A DNA stretch of 54,246 bases. Origin: CAYSRC01 sp964446385. Lineage in GTDB: Bacteria; Bacillota; Clostridia; Oscillospirales; Ruminococcaceae. A model generated the notes under the pieces. That model made no database searches, had not been told where the DNA came from, and saw only the letters and a program-made list of their open reading frames with translations. The translations under genes and the position numbers were made by a program. The first letter of the stretch is position 1; every line of letters starts with the position of its first letter. Below are positions 1-7,974 of this stretch, in pieces. The DNA lies in NCBI GenBank assembly GCA_964446385.1, contig CAYUOH010000014.1, positions 1-54,246 on the forward strand, read 5' to 3'.

Positions 1-1353
1 CAGCATACGGAACTCGAACTTGTTGCCGGTGAATGCAAATGGCGAGGTGCGGTTGCGATCGGTGGTGTCCTGCACAAAGCGGGGAAGAGTGTCCACGCCG
101 AGCTTCATCGTTTTCTGCATTGTGCCGTTGTAGGGCGTGTTTTTTTCTATGGCCTCAAGAATGGCGGTCAGCTCCTCGCCGAGGAAAATGGAAACAACTG
201 CGGGAGGCGCCTCGTTTGCTCCAAGCCGGTGGTCATTTCCGGCGGTGGCGACTGAAATGCGAAGCAAATCCTGATAGTCGTCCACAGCCTTGATAATGGC
301 GCACAGAAACAGCAGGAACTGCGCGTTTTCGTGCGGCGTTTCGCCCGGAGACAACAGGTTCACACCCGAGTCGGTGGCTATTGACCAGTTGTTGTGCTTG
401 CCGGAGCCGTTCACTCCTGCGAATGGCTTTTCGTGAAGCAGGCACATAAGGCCGTGCTTCTGAGCCACATTCTGCATGATCTCCATGGTGAGCTGGTTGT
501 GGTCGGCAGCGACGTTCGTCGTCGTATAAATGACCGCAAGCTCATGCTGGGCCGGGGCCACCTCGTTGTGCTCAGTCTTGGCATACACGCCAAGCTTCCA
601 CAGCTCGCTGTTCAAATCCTCCATAAAGGCGGCAACGCGGGGTTTTATGACACCGAAATAATGGTCGTCCAGCTCCTGGCCTTTGGGAGGTTTCGCGCCG
701 AAAAGAGTGCGGCCTGTGAACACAAGGTCACGGCGTTTGAAGAACATCTTCCTGTCCACAAGGAAATATTCCTGTTCCGGTCCCGCGCAGGTGCGTACGC
801 ATTTCGCCTCGCTGTTGCCAAAAAGCCGAAGAATACGCATAGCCTGGCAGTTCAGCGCCGCCATTGAACGCAGCAGAGGTGTTTTTTTATCCAGCGCCTC
901 GCCGCCGTAGGAGCAGAAGGCTGTCGGGATGCAGAGCGTCCTGCCCTTGATAAAGGCATAGCTCGTGGGGTCCCATGCGGTATATCCTCTGGCCTCAAAG
1001 GTGGCGCGCAGACCGCCTGACGGGAAAGAGGAGGCATCCGGCTCGCCCTTGATCAGCTCCTTGCCGGAGAAATCCATGATGACTCCTCCGTCCGGAGCAG
1101 GCGATATAAAGCTGTCGTGCTTCTCCGCGGTGATACCGGTGAGAGGCTGGAACCAGTGTGTGAAGTGCGTCGCGCCGTTGGATACCGCCCAGTCCCTCAT
1201 GGCAGAGGCAACAGCGTTGGCAACCGACAGATCGAGCATAGCGCCCTCGTCGATCGTTTTTCTCAACGAATTGTATACGTCGCTTGTTAAATTGGCTTTC
1301 ATGTCTCTGTCGTCAAACACCATGCTGCCGAAATACTCGGATACCGTTATCAT
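1..1353 (-). CDS. glnN: Glutamine synthetase type III, N-terminal 451 residues (cut by window edge)
   Basis: ATP-dependent glutamine synthetase of the large GSIII class, joining ammonium to glutamate in the cytoplasm. The reading frame is open on the minus strand from an ATG at 1353, which has GGAGAG seven bases upstream, to the window edge. The 451 visible residues are about two thirds of the usual ~700. The opening MITVSEYFGSMVFDD and the later stretches GPEQEYFLVD, TEHNEVAPAQHE, GVNGSGKHNNWS and DRNRTSPFAFTGNKFEFR are typical of GSIII. It diverges from the glutamate synthase operon. Its leader carries two hexaloop hairpins, each overlapping a terminator, so control by ANTAR antitermination is inferred. 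The C-terminus lies outside the window. Confidence 0.95.
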   Translation of the reverse strand, partial: MITVSEYFGSMVFDDRDMKANLTSDVYNSLRKTIDEGAMLDLSVANAVASAMRDWAVSNGATHFTHWFQPLTGITAEKHDSFISPAPDGGVIMDFSGKELIKGEPDASSFPSGGLRATFEARGYTAWDPTSYAFIKGRTLCIPTAFCSYGGEALDKKTPLLRSMAALNCQAMRILRLFGNSEAKCVRTCAGPEQEYFLVDRKMFFKRRDLVFTGRTLFGAKPPKGQELDDHYFGVIKPRVAAFMEDLNSELWKLGVYAKTEHNEVAPAQHELAVIYTTTNVAADHNQLTMEIMQNVAQKHGLMCLLHEKPFAGVNGSGKHNNWSIATDSGVNLLSPGETPHENAQFLLFLCAIIKAVDDYQDLLRISVATAGNDHRLGANEAPPAVVSIFLGEELTAILEAIEKNTPYNGTMQKTMKLGVDTLPRFVQDTTDRNRTSPFAFTGNKFEFRML

Positions 1354-1365
1354 ATTCAGCTCTCC

Positions 1366-1422
1366 TTTTAAATTAAAATACAAAGGCGCCTTTGATGTAC
1401 TGAACATCAAAGACGCCTTTGT
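1366..1422 (-). terminator. Leader terminator 2 just upstream of the glnN ribosome site
   Basis: A 19 bp stem with a 5 base loop lies between 1380 and 1422, only about ten bases before the glnN ribosome site. On the minus strand every position pairs (one G-U); on the plus strand the same position is a C-A mismatch, which favours function in the glnN transcript. The following ATTTTAATTT is a modest U-tract. The 5' arm overlaps hexaloop hairpin 2. A plus-strand reading has a better T-run but no gene upstream to terminate. Confidence 0.6.
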
Positions 1423-1426
1423 CTTT
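1409..1426 (-). promoter_or_regulatory. ANTAR-type hexaloop hairpin 2 in the glnN leader
   Basis: The minus-strand RNA reads AAAGAC-AAAGGC-GTCTTT: a perfect 6 bp stem and a hexaloop with A1 and G4. The loop and 3' strand form the beginning of the 19 bp terminator stem at 1380-1422, so a protein-bound hairpin would prevent that terminator. Confidence 0.7.
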
Positions 1427-1458
1427 TTTTATTGAATTTTATTAACTGTTTTTCCGCC

Positions 1459-1510
1459 AAATAATAAGAGCAAAGACACTCCAGGAGTCAAATCCCGAAG
1501 ACGCCCTTGC
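1459..1510 (-). terminator. Leader terminator 1 upstream of glnN
   Basis: Minus-strand arms GCAAGGGCGT (1510-1501) and GTGTCTTTGC (1479-1470) can form ten consecutive pairs, several of them G-U, followed by TCTTATTATTT. The 5' arm overlaps hexaloop hairpin 1, which suggests attenuation. The U-tract is interrupted, so strength is uncertain. Confidence 0.5.
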
Positions 1511-1514
1511 CTTC
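1497..1514 (-). promoter_or_regulatory. ANTAR-type hexaloop hairpin 1 in the glnN leader
   Basis: The minus-strand RNA reads GAAGGC-AAGGGC-GTCTTC: a 6 bp stem with one G-U pair and a six-base loop with A at position 1 and G at position 4. That A1/G4 hexaloop is the known recognition feature of ANTAR proteins. The loop and 3' stem strand double as the 5' arm of the downstream terminator (1459-1510), so the two folds exclude each other. Confidence 0.65.
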
Positions 1515-1523
1515 AATGGAGGT

Positions 1524-1552
1524 ATTCTACGCCGTTGATTTCGATTTGTCAA
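1524..1552 (-). promoter_or_regulatory. glnN promoter
   Basis: On the minus strand TTGACA (1552-1547), a 17 bp spacer and TAGAAT (1529-1524) form a near-consensus vegetative promoter. Transcription should start near 1517, only a few bases before the first hexaloop hairpin (1514-1497). Confidence 0.8.
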
Positions 1553-1604
1553 GCCTATTTTTACATTTTGTGCCTTAAATCATACAAAAAAGCAACTTTC
1601 CCGC

Positions 1605-1633
1605 TTGACAGTAAGAAATCGGTGTTGTATACT
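1605..1633 (+). promoter_or_regulatory. Promoter of the glutamate synthase operon
   Basis: TTGACA (1605-1610), 17 bp and TATACT (1628-1633) form a near-consensus vegetative promoter. The start site should fall near 1640, directly before the hexaloop hairpin at 1642. Confidence 0.85.
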
Positions 1634-1641
1634 CCACGCAT

Positions 1642-1657
1642 TGAGCAAAGACGTTCA
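1642..1657 (+). promoter_or_regulatory. ANTAR-type hexaloop hairpin in the glutamate synthase leader
   Basis: TGAGC-AAAGAC-GTTCA forms a 5 bp stem (one G-U) with a hexaloop carrying A1 and G4. The loop and 3' strand are also the base of the terminator at 1647-1702. It has the same design as the two hairpins in the divergent glnN leader and probably binds the ANTAR protein encoded at 7975-8559. Confidence 0.65.
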
Positions 1658-1702
1658 TTTGAGAAAGCATCCGCTTTCTTCGAGTGGGCGTCTTTTTGTT
1701 TT
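1647..1702 (+). terminator. Leader terminator of the glutamate synthase operon
   Basis: AAAGACG (1647-1653) pairs with CGTCTTT (1689-1695), an inner 8 bp stem GAGAAAGC/GCTTTCTT lies at 1661-1680, and TTTTTGTTTT follows. It ends before the first gene, so it should act as an attenuator. Confidence 0.7.
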
Positions 1703-1720
1703 CGAACGGAGTGAACCGCT

Positions 1721-2812
1721 ATGAAGGTTGAAGGTCAAATAAGGATCCCATCCGGCTGCGCGATTGCCGCAGTCATATCCAGGACCGGTGAGAAGATTAC
1801 CGGAGAGAAAATAATCGACAGTATGAAACCGATGCATGACCGCTCCAACGGTCTCGGCGGCGGCTTTGCCGCCTACGGTATCTATCCGGAGTACAGGGAG
1901 CAGTACGCTCTGCATTTTTTCTTTGACGATGCGTCATGCCGCGCCCGATGCGAGAGTTTCCTAAAAGACAGTTTCGAGGTAGTAAAGGCAGAGCCCATTC
2001 CCACGAGAAAGACACCGAATATCACGGACGAGCCTCTGATATGGCGGTATTTTGTCTCACCCGTGCAGTCTGTTCTCGAATCAGCGCAGCTTGACGAAAA
2101 GGAATATGTTGTCCGCGCTGTAATGATGATAAACAGTACTATATCAGGATGCTATGTGTTTTCCTGCGGAAAAAACATGGGCGCTTTCAAGGCGGTGGGG
2201 TTCCCGGAGGATGTAGGCAGCTTCTACCGTTTGGAGGAATACGAGGCCTATTCGTGGACTGCCCACGGGAGGTATCCTACCAACACGCCGGGATGGTGGG
2301 GCGGAGCGCACCCCTTTGGGCTGCTGGACTACACCGTGGTGCACAACGGCGAAATATCGTCCTATGACGCCAATCGCCGTTTTATAGAGATGTTCGGTTA
2401 TAAGTGCAGGCTGCAGACCGACACGGAGGCAATAACCTACATTGCCGACTATCTGCTCCGCCGGCAGGGACTTACGCTCCGGGAGACGGCATCCGTCATT
2501 GCCGCGCCGTTTTGGGAAACGATTCAGCAGATGGATGAGGAAAAGCGAAATGAAGCCGCTTATTTGAGGACGGTTTTTCCCAGCCTGCTCATCAACGGCC
2601 CGTTTTCCATTGTACTTGGCTTCAGCGGAGGGCTGATGGCGCTTAACGACCGTTTAAAGCTGCGCTCCATGGTTATCGGTGAGAAGGGCGATACGGTTTA
2701 TATCGCCAGCGAGGAAGCGGCCATACGCGCGATGGAGCCGAACGCAGAGAATATTTTCGCCCCCATGGGAGGCGAGCCGTTCATAGTAACTGTAAAGGAT
2801 GGTGCTTACTGA
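1721..2812 (+). CDS. Class II glutamine amidotransferase subunit of split glutamate synthase
   Basis: This 363-residue protein corresponds to the amidotransferase part of glutamate synthase, which releases ammonia from glutamine. The likely nucleophile is Cys13 in SGCAIAAVI, implying a short N-terminal propeptide. Internal blocks WTAHGRYPTN, VVHNGEISSYDANRRF and LQTDTEAI are typical of the Ntn amidotransferase fold. The ATG at 1721 has GGAG nine bases upstream. The stop overlaps the next ATG by one base, which places it in one complex with the core and GXGXG subunits downstream. In most bacteria these domains are fused in a single large GltB; the split form is best known from archaea and some anaerobes. 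Confidence 0.88.
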   Translation: MKVEGQIRIPSGCAIAAVISRTGEKITGEKIIDSMKPMHDRSNGLGGGFAAYGIYPEYREQYALHFFFDDASCRARCESFLKDSFEVVKAEPIPTRKTPNITDEPLIWRYFVSPVQSVLESAQLDEKEYVVRAVMMINSTISGCYVFSCGKNMGAFKAVGFPEDVGSFYRLEEYEAYSWTAHGRYPTNTPGWWGGAHPFGLLDYTVVHNGEISSYDANRRFIEMFGYKCRLQTDTEAITYIADYLLRRQGLTLRETASVIAAPFWETIQQMDEEKRNEAAYLRTVFPSLLINGPFSIVLGFSGGLMALNDRLKLRSMVIGEKGDTVYIASEEAAIRAMEPNAENIFAPMGGEPFIVTVKDGAY

Positions 2813-4317
2813 TGGGCATCGACTTCATCTATCCCGAGTTCGAGGTCGTACGTGACCGCGACCGCTGCATCACCTGCCGTGTATGCGAGCGACAATGTGC
2901 AAACGAAGTGCATAAATACGACGCGGAATGCGGCCTTATGACGAGCGACGCAGAAAAATGCGTTGACTGTCAGCGATGCGTCTCCCTTTGCCCCACGCGG
3001 GCTCTCAAAATTATAAAGAGTGACTGCACTCTGCGCGAGAATACCAACTGGTCGGGAGATACCGTAAAAGAGATATTCAGGCAGGCATCCACCGGCGGCG
3101 TGCTGCTGTCATCCATGGGAAATCCGCAGCCGCTGCCTGTCTACTGGGACAGGATGCTGATAAATGCATCGCAGGTGACGAATCCTTCGATTGACCCCCT
3201 GCGCGAGCCCATGGAGACCCGGGTCTTCCTCGGTAAAAAACCGGATAAGATAACACGCGGCAAAGACGGAAGCATAATAAACGATCTTCCGCCTCAGCTC
3301 GAGCTTAGTATGCCGGTTATGTTCTCCGCCATGAGCTACGGTTCGATCAGCTACAATGCCCACAAGAGTCTCGCCACTGCGGCATCCGAACTGGGTATAT
3401 GCTACAACACCGGCGAGGGCGGACTTCATGAAGATTTCTATGTCTACGGACCGAACACAATCGTTCAGGTTGCCTCCGGCCGCTTTGGCGTACACGAAAA
3501 ATATCTTAAAGCCGGCGCAGCGGTGGAGATAAAGATAGGGCAGGGCGCAAAGCCCGGCATCGGAGGACATCTGCCCGGTGCGAAGATCGTAGGCGACGTT
3601 TCCCGTACCCGAATGATCCCGGAGGGCAGCGACGCCATATCCCCCGCGCCGCACCACGATATCTATTCCATCGAAGATCTGCGTCAGCTCGTCTACTCCA
3701 TCAAGGAAGCAACGCAGTATGAAAAACCAGTAATCGTAAAGGTTGCCGCCGTTCATAACATTGCCGCCATAGCAAGCGGCATCGCACGCAGCGGAGCGGA
3801 CATCATCGCCATAGACGGCTTTCGCGGCGGTACCGGCGCGGCGCCGACACGCATACGCGACAATGTGGGCATCCCCATAGAGCTGGCCCTTGCCGCTGTG
3901 GATACTCGCCTGCGCGAGGAGGGTATCCGTAACAACGTCTCTCTGGTTGTCGGCGGCAGTATCCGTTCGGCAGCGGACGTGGTGAAGGCTGTGGCTCTGG
4001 GCGCGGACGCTTGCTATATCGCCACGGCGGCGCTGCTCGCCATGGGCTGCCATCTTTGCCGTACATGCCAGAGCGGAAACTGCAACTGGGGCATTGCCAC
4101 CCAGCGTCCGGAGCTGGTGAAGCGCCTGAATCCCGAAATCGGCAGCGAACGGCTCATAAATCTCCTGACCGCATGGCGGCACGAGATCATGGAGCTGATG
4201 GGCGGTATGGGCATCAATTCCATAGAAGCGCTGCGCGGCAACCGACTTATGCTGCGCGGTATCGGACTAAACGAAAAGGAGCTTGAGATTCTCGGTATCT
4301 CACACGCGGGAGAATGA
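2812..4317 (+). CDS. Glutamate synthase FMN/Fe-S core subunit with N-terminal ferredoxin domain
   Basis: Synthase core that aminates 2-oxoglutarate to glutamate on FMN. Residues 19-29 and 50-60 each show CxxCxxCxxxC spacing, so the protein starts with a two [4Fe-4S] ferredoxin module. The body carries the glutamate synthase barrel (MPVMFSAMSYGSIS, AVEIKIGQGAKPGIGG, IDGFRGGTGAAP). Near residues 413-428, CHLCRTCQSGNCNWG matches the cysteine cluster of the Fe-S centre. At 501 residues it has the length of the archaeal-type core protein. It overlaps its neighbours by 1 and 4 bases, so translation is coupled. Electrons probably arrive from the ferredoxin and flavoprotein encoded next. Confidence 0.92.
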   Translation: MGIDFIYPEFEVVRDRDRCITCRVCERQCANEVHKYDAECGLMTSDAEKCVDCQRCVSLCPTRALKIIKSDCTLRENTNWSGDTVKEIFRQASTGGVLLSSMGNPQPLPVYWDRMLINASQVTNPSIDPLREPMETRVFLGKKPDKITRGKDGSIINDLPPQLELSMPVMFSAMSYGSISYNAHKSLATAASELGICYNTGEGGLHEDFYVYGPNTIVQVASGRFGVHEKYLKAGAAVEIKIGQGAKPGIGGHLPGAKIVGDVSRTRMIPEGSDAISPAPHHDIYSIEDLRQLVYSIKEATQYEKPVIVKVAAVHNIAAIASGIARSGADIIAIDGFRGGTGAAPTRIRDNVGIPIELALAAVDTRLREEGIRNNVSLVVGGSIRSAADVVKAVALGADACYIATAALLAMGCHLCRTCQSGNCNWGIATQRPELVKRLNPEIGSERLINLLTAWRHEIMELMGGMGINSIEALRGNRLMLRGIGLNEKELEILGISHAGE

Positions 4318-4745
4318 AAAGGATATACGTAAATGAACAGTGGTGCCTCGGATGTCACCTGTGCGAGTATAACTGCGCGTACGCCAATTCCGGTCTGTCC
4401 GATATGGTAAAAGCGCTTAAGGACAAGAGTATATTTCCGCGCATTAAGGTCGAGGACACAGGCAAAGTGACCTACGCCCTTTCCTGCCGCCATTGCACGG
4501 ATCCTTTGTGCGTGAAGAGCTGTATTTCCGGGGCTATGCACCGTACTGCGGACGGAACGGTGCAAATTGACCGCGACAAATGCCTGGGCTGTTTTACCTG
4601 CATTCTGGTCTGTCCGTACGGCGCGGTCACTCACGACGACAACGGCGCAATGCTGAAGTGCGAGCTGTGCCTTGAAAACGCCTGCGGTGCACCGGCGTGT
4701 GCTACAGGATGTCCGAACAGAGCAATTGTATATAAGGAGAGGTGA
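4314..4745 (+). CDS. Four-cluster ferredoxin-like electron carrier (HycB/DmsB type)
   Basis: This 143-residue cytoplasmic Fe-S protein has cysteine groups at residues 11/14/17/21, 58/61/66/70, 90/93/96/100 and 116-133, matching the four [4Fe-4S] clusters of HycB/DmsB-type carriers. It lies between the glutamate synthase core (4 nt overlap) and a FAD oxidoreductase, so it probably shuttles electrons between them. Its TGA stop (4743-4745) is in the same frame as the next gene and only two codons before that gene's likely CTG start. Confidence 0.9.
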   Translation: MKRIYVNEQWCLGCHLCEYNCAYANSGLSDMVKALKDKSIFPRIKVEDTGKVTYALSCRHCTDPLCVKSCISGAMHRTADGTVQIDRDKCLGCFTCILVCPYGAVTHDDNGAMLKCELCLENACGAPACATGCPNRAIVYKER

Positions 4746-4751
4746 ACAGAG

Positions 4752-5981
4752 CTGAAACACTGTGTTATCATTGGCGGCGGCGTTGCGGCTGTGGGCTGTA
4801 TCGAGGGGATACGGAGCGTGGATCCCGAAAGCCAAATCACGATGATCGCCGGCGAAGGAAAGCCGGTCTACTGCAGACCGCTGATCTCCTATTATCTTCA
4901 GGGCAAAACGGATTTTGAGAAGATGAAATACCGGCCCGATGAGTTTTACACCCAAAACAACTGCGAGCTGATATATGGGAAAGCCATATCAGTCGACACG
5001 GCGGCACGAAAGGCAGTGCTTGAGGACGGGCGCAATATCCCGTACGATTCGCTTTGCGTGGCAACAGGATCCTCTCCGATAGTTCCTGCGATCGAAGGTC
5101 TCGACACGGTCGATAACAGGTTTGTTTTTATGACCGAGGACGACGCGCTTGCGCTTGAGCGAACCGTCAGCGAGAGCTCGCAAGTTCTCATCATCGGCGC
5201 AGGCATGATCGGACTGAAATGTGCAGAGGGGCTGCATGGCAGAGTGGGCAGCATAACGGTATGCGACCTTGCTCCTCGCGTGCTTCCAAGTGTTCTCGAC
5301 GATGCCTGCGCCTCTCTCATACAGAAACGTATGGAGGAAAACGGGATCAGCTTTCTGCTCGGCGACAGCGCAGCCCGATTTGAAAAAAATACGGCGTTTC
5401 TCAGAAGCGGCCGCGAGGTGAGCTTTGACATTCTCGTATTGGCGGTTGGTGTCCGGCCAAACGTTTCGCTTGTAAAGGACGCCGGCGGTGAATGCAATAA
5501 AGGTATTTGCATAGACACGCAAATGAAAACATCGCTCGACGGAGTCTATGCCGCCGGCGACTGCACCGAGGGGTACGACTGCGCCAACGGAGAAAATCGC
5601 GTCCTCGCCATTATGCCGAACGCATATATGCAGGGCCGCTGCGCGGGAGAGAACATGGCCGGCGGCAGCGCGGTGTTCGATAATTCGATTATAATGAACG
5701 CCATCGGATTTTTTGGCCTCCATTCTCTGACGGCGGGCAGTTATGACGGCGAAATGTACGAGAAAGTGACAGAGGAGAGCGTAAAGCGGCTCTATTTCAG
5801 AGATAACCGGCTGGTCGGATTTATTCTGATCGGGGATGTTGCCGGAGCGGGCATTTATACCGCAATGATCCGAAACAAAACCCCGATCGATTCTGTAAAC
5901 ATCGAGTTTCTGGAAATGATGCCCTCGCTTGCCGCATTTACTGCAGAATACCGTGGGAAAATACTCGGAGAGGTGATATAA
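4752..5981 (+). CDS. FAD-dependent NAD(P)H oxidoreductase of the glutamate synthase complex
   Basis: Pyridine-nucleotide-disulfide family flavoprotein, probably feeding NAD(P)H electrons through the ferredoxin into the synthase core. The N-terminal Rossmann stretch VIIGGGVAAVGCIEG, the second dinucleotide motif VLIIGAGMIGLKCAEG and the late FAD motif GVYAAGDCTEG are all visible. The dinucleotide fold begins upstream of the first GTG (4791), so the start must be earlier. The only candidate between the preceding in-frame TGA and the fold is CTG at 4752, with AAGGAG 12 bases upstream, giving 409 residues. A start at 4791 would delete the FAD-binding GxGxxA. The rare start is inferred, not proven. 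Confidence 0.85.
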   Translation: MKHCVIIGGGVAAVGCIEGIRSVDPESQITMIAGEGKPVYCRPLISYYLQGKTDFEKMKYRPDEFYTQNNCELIYGKAISVDTAARKAVLEDGRNIPYDSLCVATGSSPIVPAIEGLDTVDNRFVFMTEDDALALERTVSESSQVLIIGAGMIGLKCAEGLHGRVGSITVCDLAPRVLPSVLDDACASLIQKRMEENGISFLLGDSAARFEKNTAFLRSGREVSFDILVLAVGVRPNVSLVKDAGGECNKGICIDTQMKTSLDGVYAAGDCTEGYDCANGENRVLAIMPNAYMQGRCAGENMAGGSAVFDNSIIMNAIGFFGLHSLTAGSYDGEMYEKVTEESVKRLYFRDNRLVGFILIGDVAGAGIYTAMIRNKTPIDSVNIEFLEMMPSLAAFTAEYRGKILGEVI

Positions 5982-5982
5982 T

Positions 5983-6705
5983 ATGCCCATAATAAATGCT
6001 CTAGGGCTTGACCACAGAAGTCTCAACGAAAAGATACGAGCCTCGGAAACATCGGTGACGGTCACCGGATGTCTTGGTCAGCGCTTTATCGCAGCAGGTC
6101 TTGCCGGACACACAGTTGAGCTTACGGGCACTCCCGGCAACGCGCTCGGCGCGTATCTGAACGGCGCAAAGATCACCGTCAGGGGCAACGCACAGGACGC
6201 GGTGGGAGATACCATGAACGACGGGAGAATTGTGGTTCACGGCAGTATAGGCGACGCAGCCGGCTATGCCATGCGCGGAGGCGAGATATACGTCCGGGAT
6301 GACGCCGGATACCGCGCCGGTATACACATGAAGGAGTACGAAATAAAGCGCCCCGTTATAGTCATCGGCGGGCGCTGCGGCAGCTTTTTGGGCGAGTATC
6401 AGGCGGGCGGTGTCATCATCGTGCTCGGGCTCGGCACGGGAGAACGAAGCATTGTAGGCGGCTTCCCCTGCACCGGTATGCACGGCGGCAGGATGTTCCT
6501 GCGCTCAGACTGTGCGAATATCCGCTTTCCCAAGGAAGTGACCGCCACGCCGGCCTCTGTGTCGGATTTGGCGGAGATAGAAAGGCATATATCGGAATAC
6601 TGTTTGCTGTTTGGTGTCGAAAAGGACGCGGTGATGAACTCACCGTTCACAAAGATCGTGCCGAACAGCAAAAACCCATATAAACAGATGTATGTGGCAA
6701 ATTAA
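5983..6705 (+). CDS. GXGXG-domain subunit of split glutamate synthase
   Basis: This 240-residue protein corresponds to the C-terminal GXGXG beta-helix domain of glutamate synthase, which links the two active sites structurally. The repeats are plain: GNALGAYLNGAKITVRG, GDTMNDGRIVVHGS, GYAMRGGEIYVRDDAG and later GEYQAGGVIIVLG. It starts one base after the flavoprotein stop with GGAGAGG upstream. With the preceding four genes it completes a full glutamate synthase divided over five proteins. Confidence 0.9.
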   Translation: MPIINALGLDHRSLNEKIRASETSVTVTGCLGQRFIAAGLAGHTVELTGTPGNALGAYLNGAKITVRGNAQDAVGDTMNDGRIVVHGSIGDAAGYAMRGGEIYVRDDAGYRAGIHMKEYEIKRPVIVIGGRCGSFLGEYQAGGVIIVLGLGTGERSIVGGFPCTGMHGGRMFLRSDCANIRFPKEVTATPASVSDLAEIERHISEYCLLFGVEKDAVMNSPFTKIVPNSKNPYKQMYVAN

Positions 6706-6725
6706 TTTATGAGGGCAGGTGCGTT

Positions 6726-7934
6726 ATGAAGTACACAAAGCAAGAGGTCATGCAGTTCATAAGCGAAGAGGACGTCAAGTTTATACGGCTGGCATTCTGC
6801 GACGTATTCGGCAGGCAAAAGAATATTTCTATCCAGCCCGGCGAACTTGAGCGCGCCTTTGAGACCGGCATCGCATTTGATGCCTCCTCCATCTCCGGTT
6901 TTGGGGATGAGCTGCGAAGCGACCTGTTTCTGCACCCGGAGCCGTCCACAATGGCGGTGCTTCCGTGGAGACCGGAGCACGGGCGCGTCGTACGAATGTT
7001 CTGTGATATCAAATGGTCTGACGGTACGCCGTTTAACGGTGATGCCAGACAGCTCCTGAAAAAGGCCGTGGCTGACGCCGAAAAAGCGGGTTTTGATTTC
7101 CGCTTCGGCGCCGAGCTGGAGTTTTACCTGTTCGAGCTGGACGAGCGCGGCAAGAAGACACATACCCCTTATGACGAGGCAGGTTATATGGATATTGCGC
7201 CGGACGACAGGGGAGAAAACATCCGCCGTGAGATCTGTATGACGCTTGAGCAGATGGGCATTACTCCGGAGGGCTCGCATCACGAGGGAGGGCCCGGACA
7301 AAACGAGATCGATTTCCGTTACTCCGACCCGCTTACCGCCGCCGACAACGCAGTGACTTTCTGCTCCGTGGTTAAGACCATTGCCAGCAGGAACGGTATT
7401 TCCGCCGACTTTTCACCCAAGCCGCTGAGTAAACAGCCCGGCAACGGTATGCACATAAATTTCTCTGTTAAAGGAAACGGAGATCCGCACGATATGGTAT
7501 CTGCCATTGCCGGCGTGATGGAGAAGATAACGGATATGACTGTATTTTTCAATCCGCTGGAAAATTCCTACGAGCGTTTGGGCAGCAACAAAGCGCCGCG
7601 CTATATCTCCTGGTCTGCCGAAAACCGTTCGCCGCTTATCCGAATCCCGGCAGCCTTCGGTGAACAGAAGCGTGCGGAGCTTCGCTCTCCCGATCCCTGT
7701 GCCAACCCTTATATCGCTTATGCGCTGATGATCTATGCCAGCCTTTACGGAATTGTGAATCATATGGAGCTTCCCCCTGCCGCCGATCTCAATTTTTATA
7801 CAGCGTCGCCCGATATCCTAAGCGAATTTCGGCGGTTGCCTGAAACCTTGGATGAAGCTAAGGCCGCGGCGAGAGAAAGCGAGTTTATCCGCACCTATGT
7901 ACCTGAGGAGATAATTCGGTCATATACCGAGTAA
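6726..7934 (+). CDS. glnA: Glutamine synthetase type I-like, short form
   Basis: ATP-dependent glutamine synthetase of class I. Catalytic and metal-binding blocks are present in order: FGAELEFYLFE, HHEGGPGQNEID, PGNGMHINFS, NSYERLG, SAENRSPLIRIP and RAELRSPDPCANPY. The protein has 402 residues against roughly 440-470 for ordinary GSI; the shortening is at the C-terminal end, and the adenylylation-loop sequence of long GSI enzymes is not seen. It follows the glutamate synthase genes by 20 bases, with GAGGGCAGGTGCGTT before the ATG, so it is probably in the same operon. It is the second glutamine synthetase here, beside glnN. Activity is likely, but regulation must differ from the adenylylated type. 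Confidence 0.9.
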   Translation: MKYTKQEVMQFISEEDVKFIRLAFCDVFGRQKNISIQPGELERAFETGIAFDASSISGFGDELRSDLFLHPEPSTMAVLPWRPEHGRVVRMFCDIKWSDGTPFNGDARQLLKKAVADAEKAGFDFRFGAELEFYLFELDERGKKTHTPYDEAGYMDIAPDDRGENIRREICMTLEQMGITPEGSHHEGGPGQNEIDFRYSDPLTAADNAVTFCSVVKTIASRNGISADFSPKPLSKQPGNGMHINFSVKGNGDPHDMVSAIAGVMEKITDMTVFFNPLENSYERLGSNKAPRYISWSAENRSPLIRIPAAFGEQKRAELRSPDPCANPYIAYALMIYASLYGIVNHMELPPAADLNFYTASPDILSEFRRLPETLDEAKAAARESEFIRTYVPEEIIRSYTE

Positions 7935-7974
7935 CAGCGTGTTTCTACAGCTTTAGAGGGGAGGGGAGAAGGGT

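Noticed and set aside
1380..1430. Plus-strand terminator between glnN and the operon
   Set aside because: There is a good T-run on the plus strand, but no plus-strand gene upstream, and the stem pairs fully only in the minus-strand transcript.
3109..4182. 357-codon minus-strand frame opposite the glutamate synthase core
   Set aside because: It is antisense to a well-supported gene, has no recognisable domain and no ribosome site; it arises from GC-rich codon use.
4989..6065. Long minus-strand frame opposite the flavoprotein and GXGXG genes
   Set aside because: A shadow of two clear genes, without motifs or a start signal.
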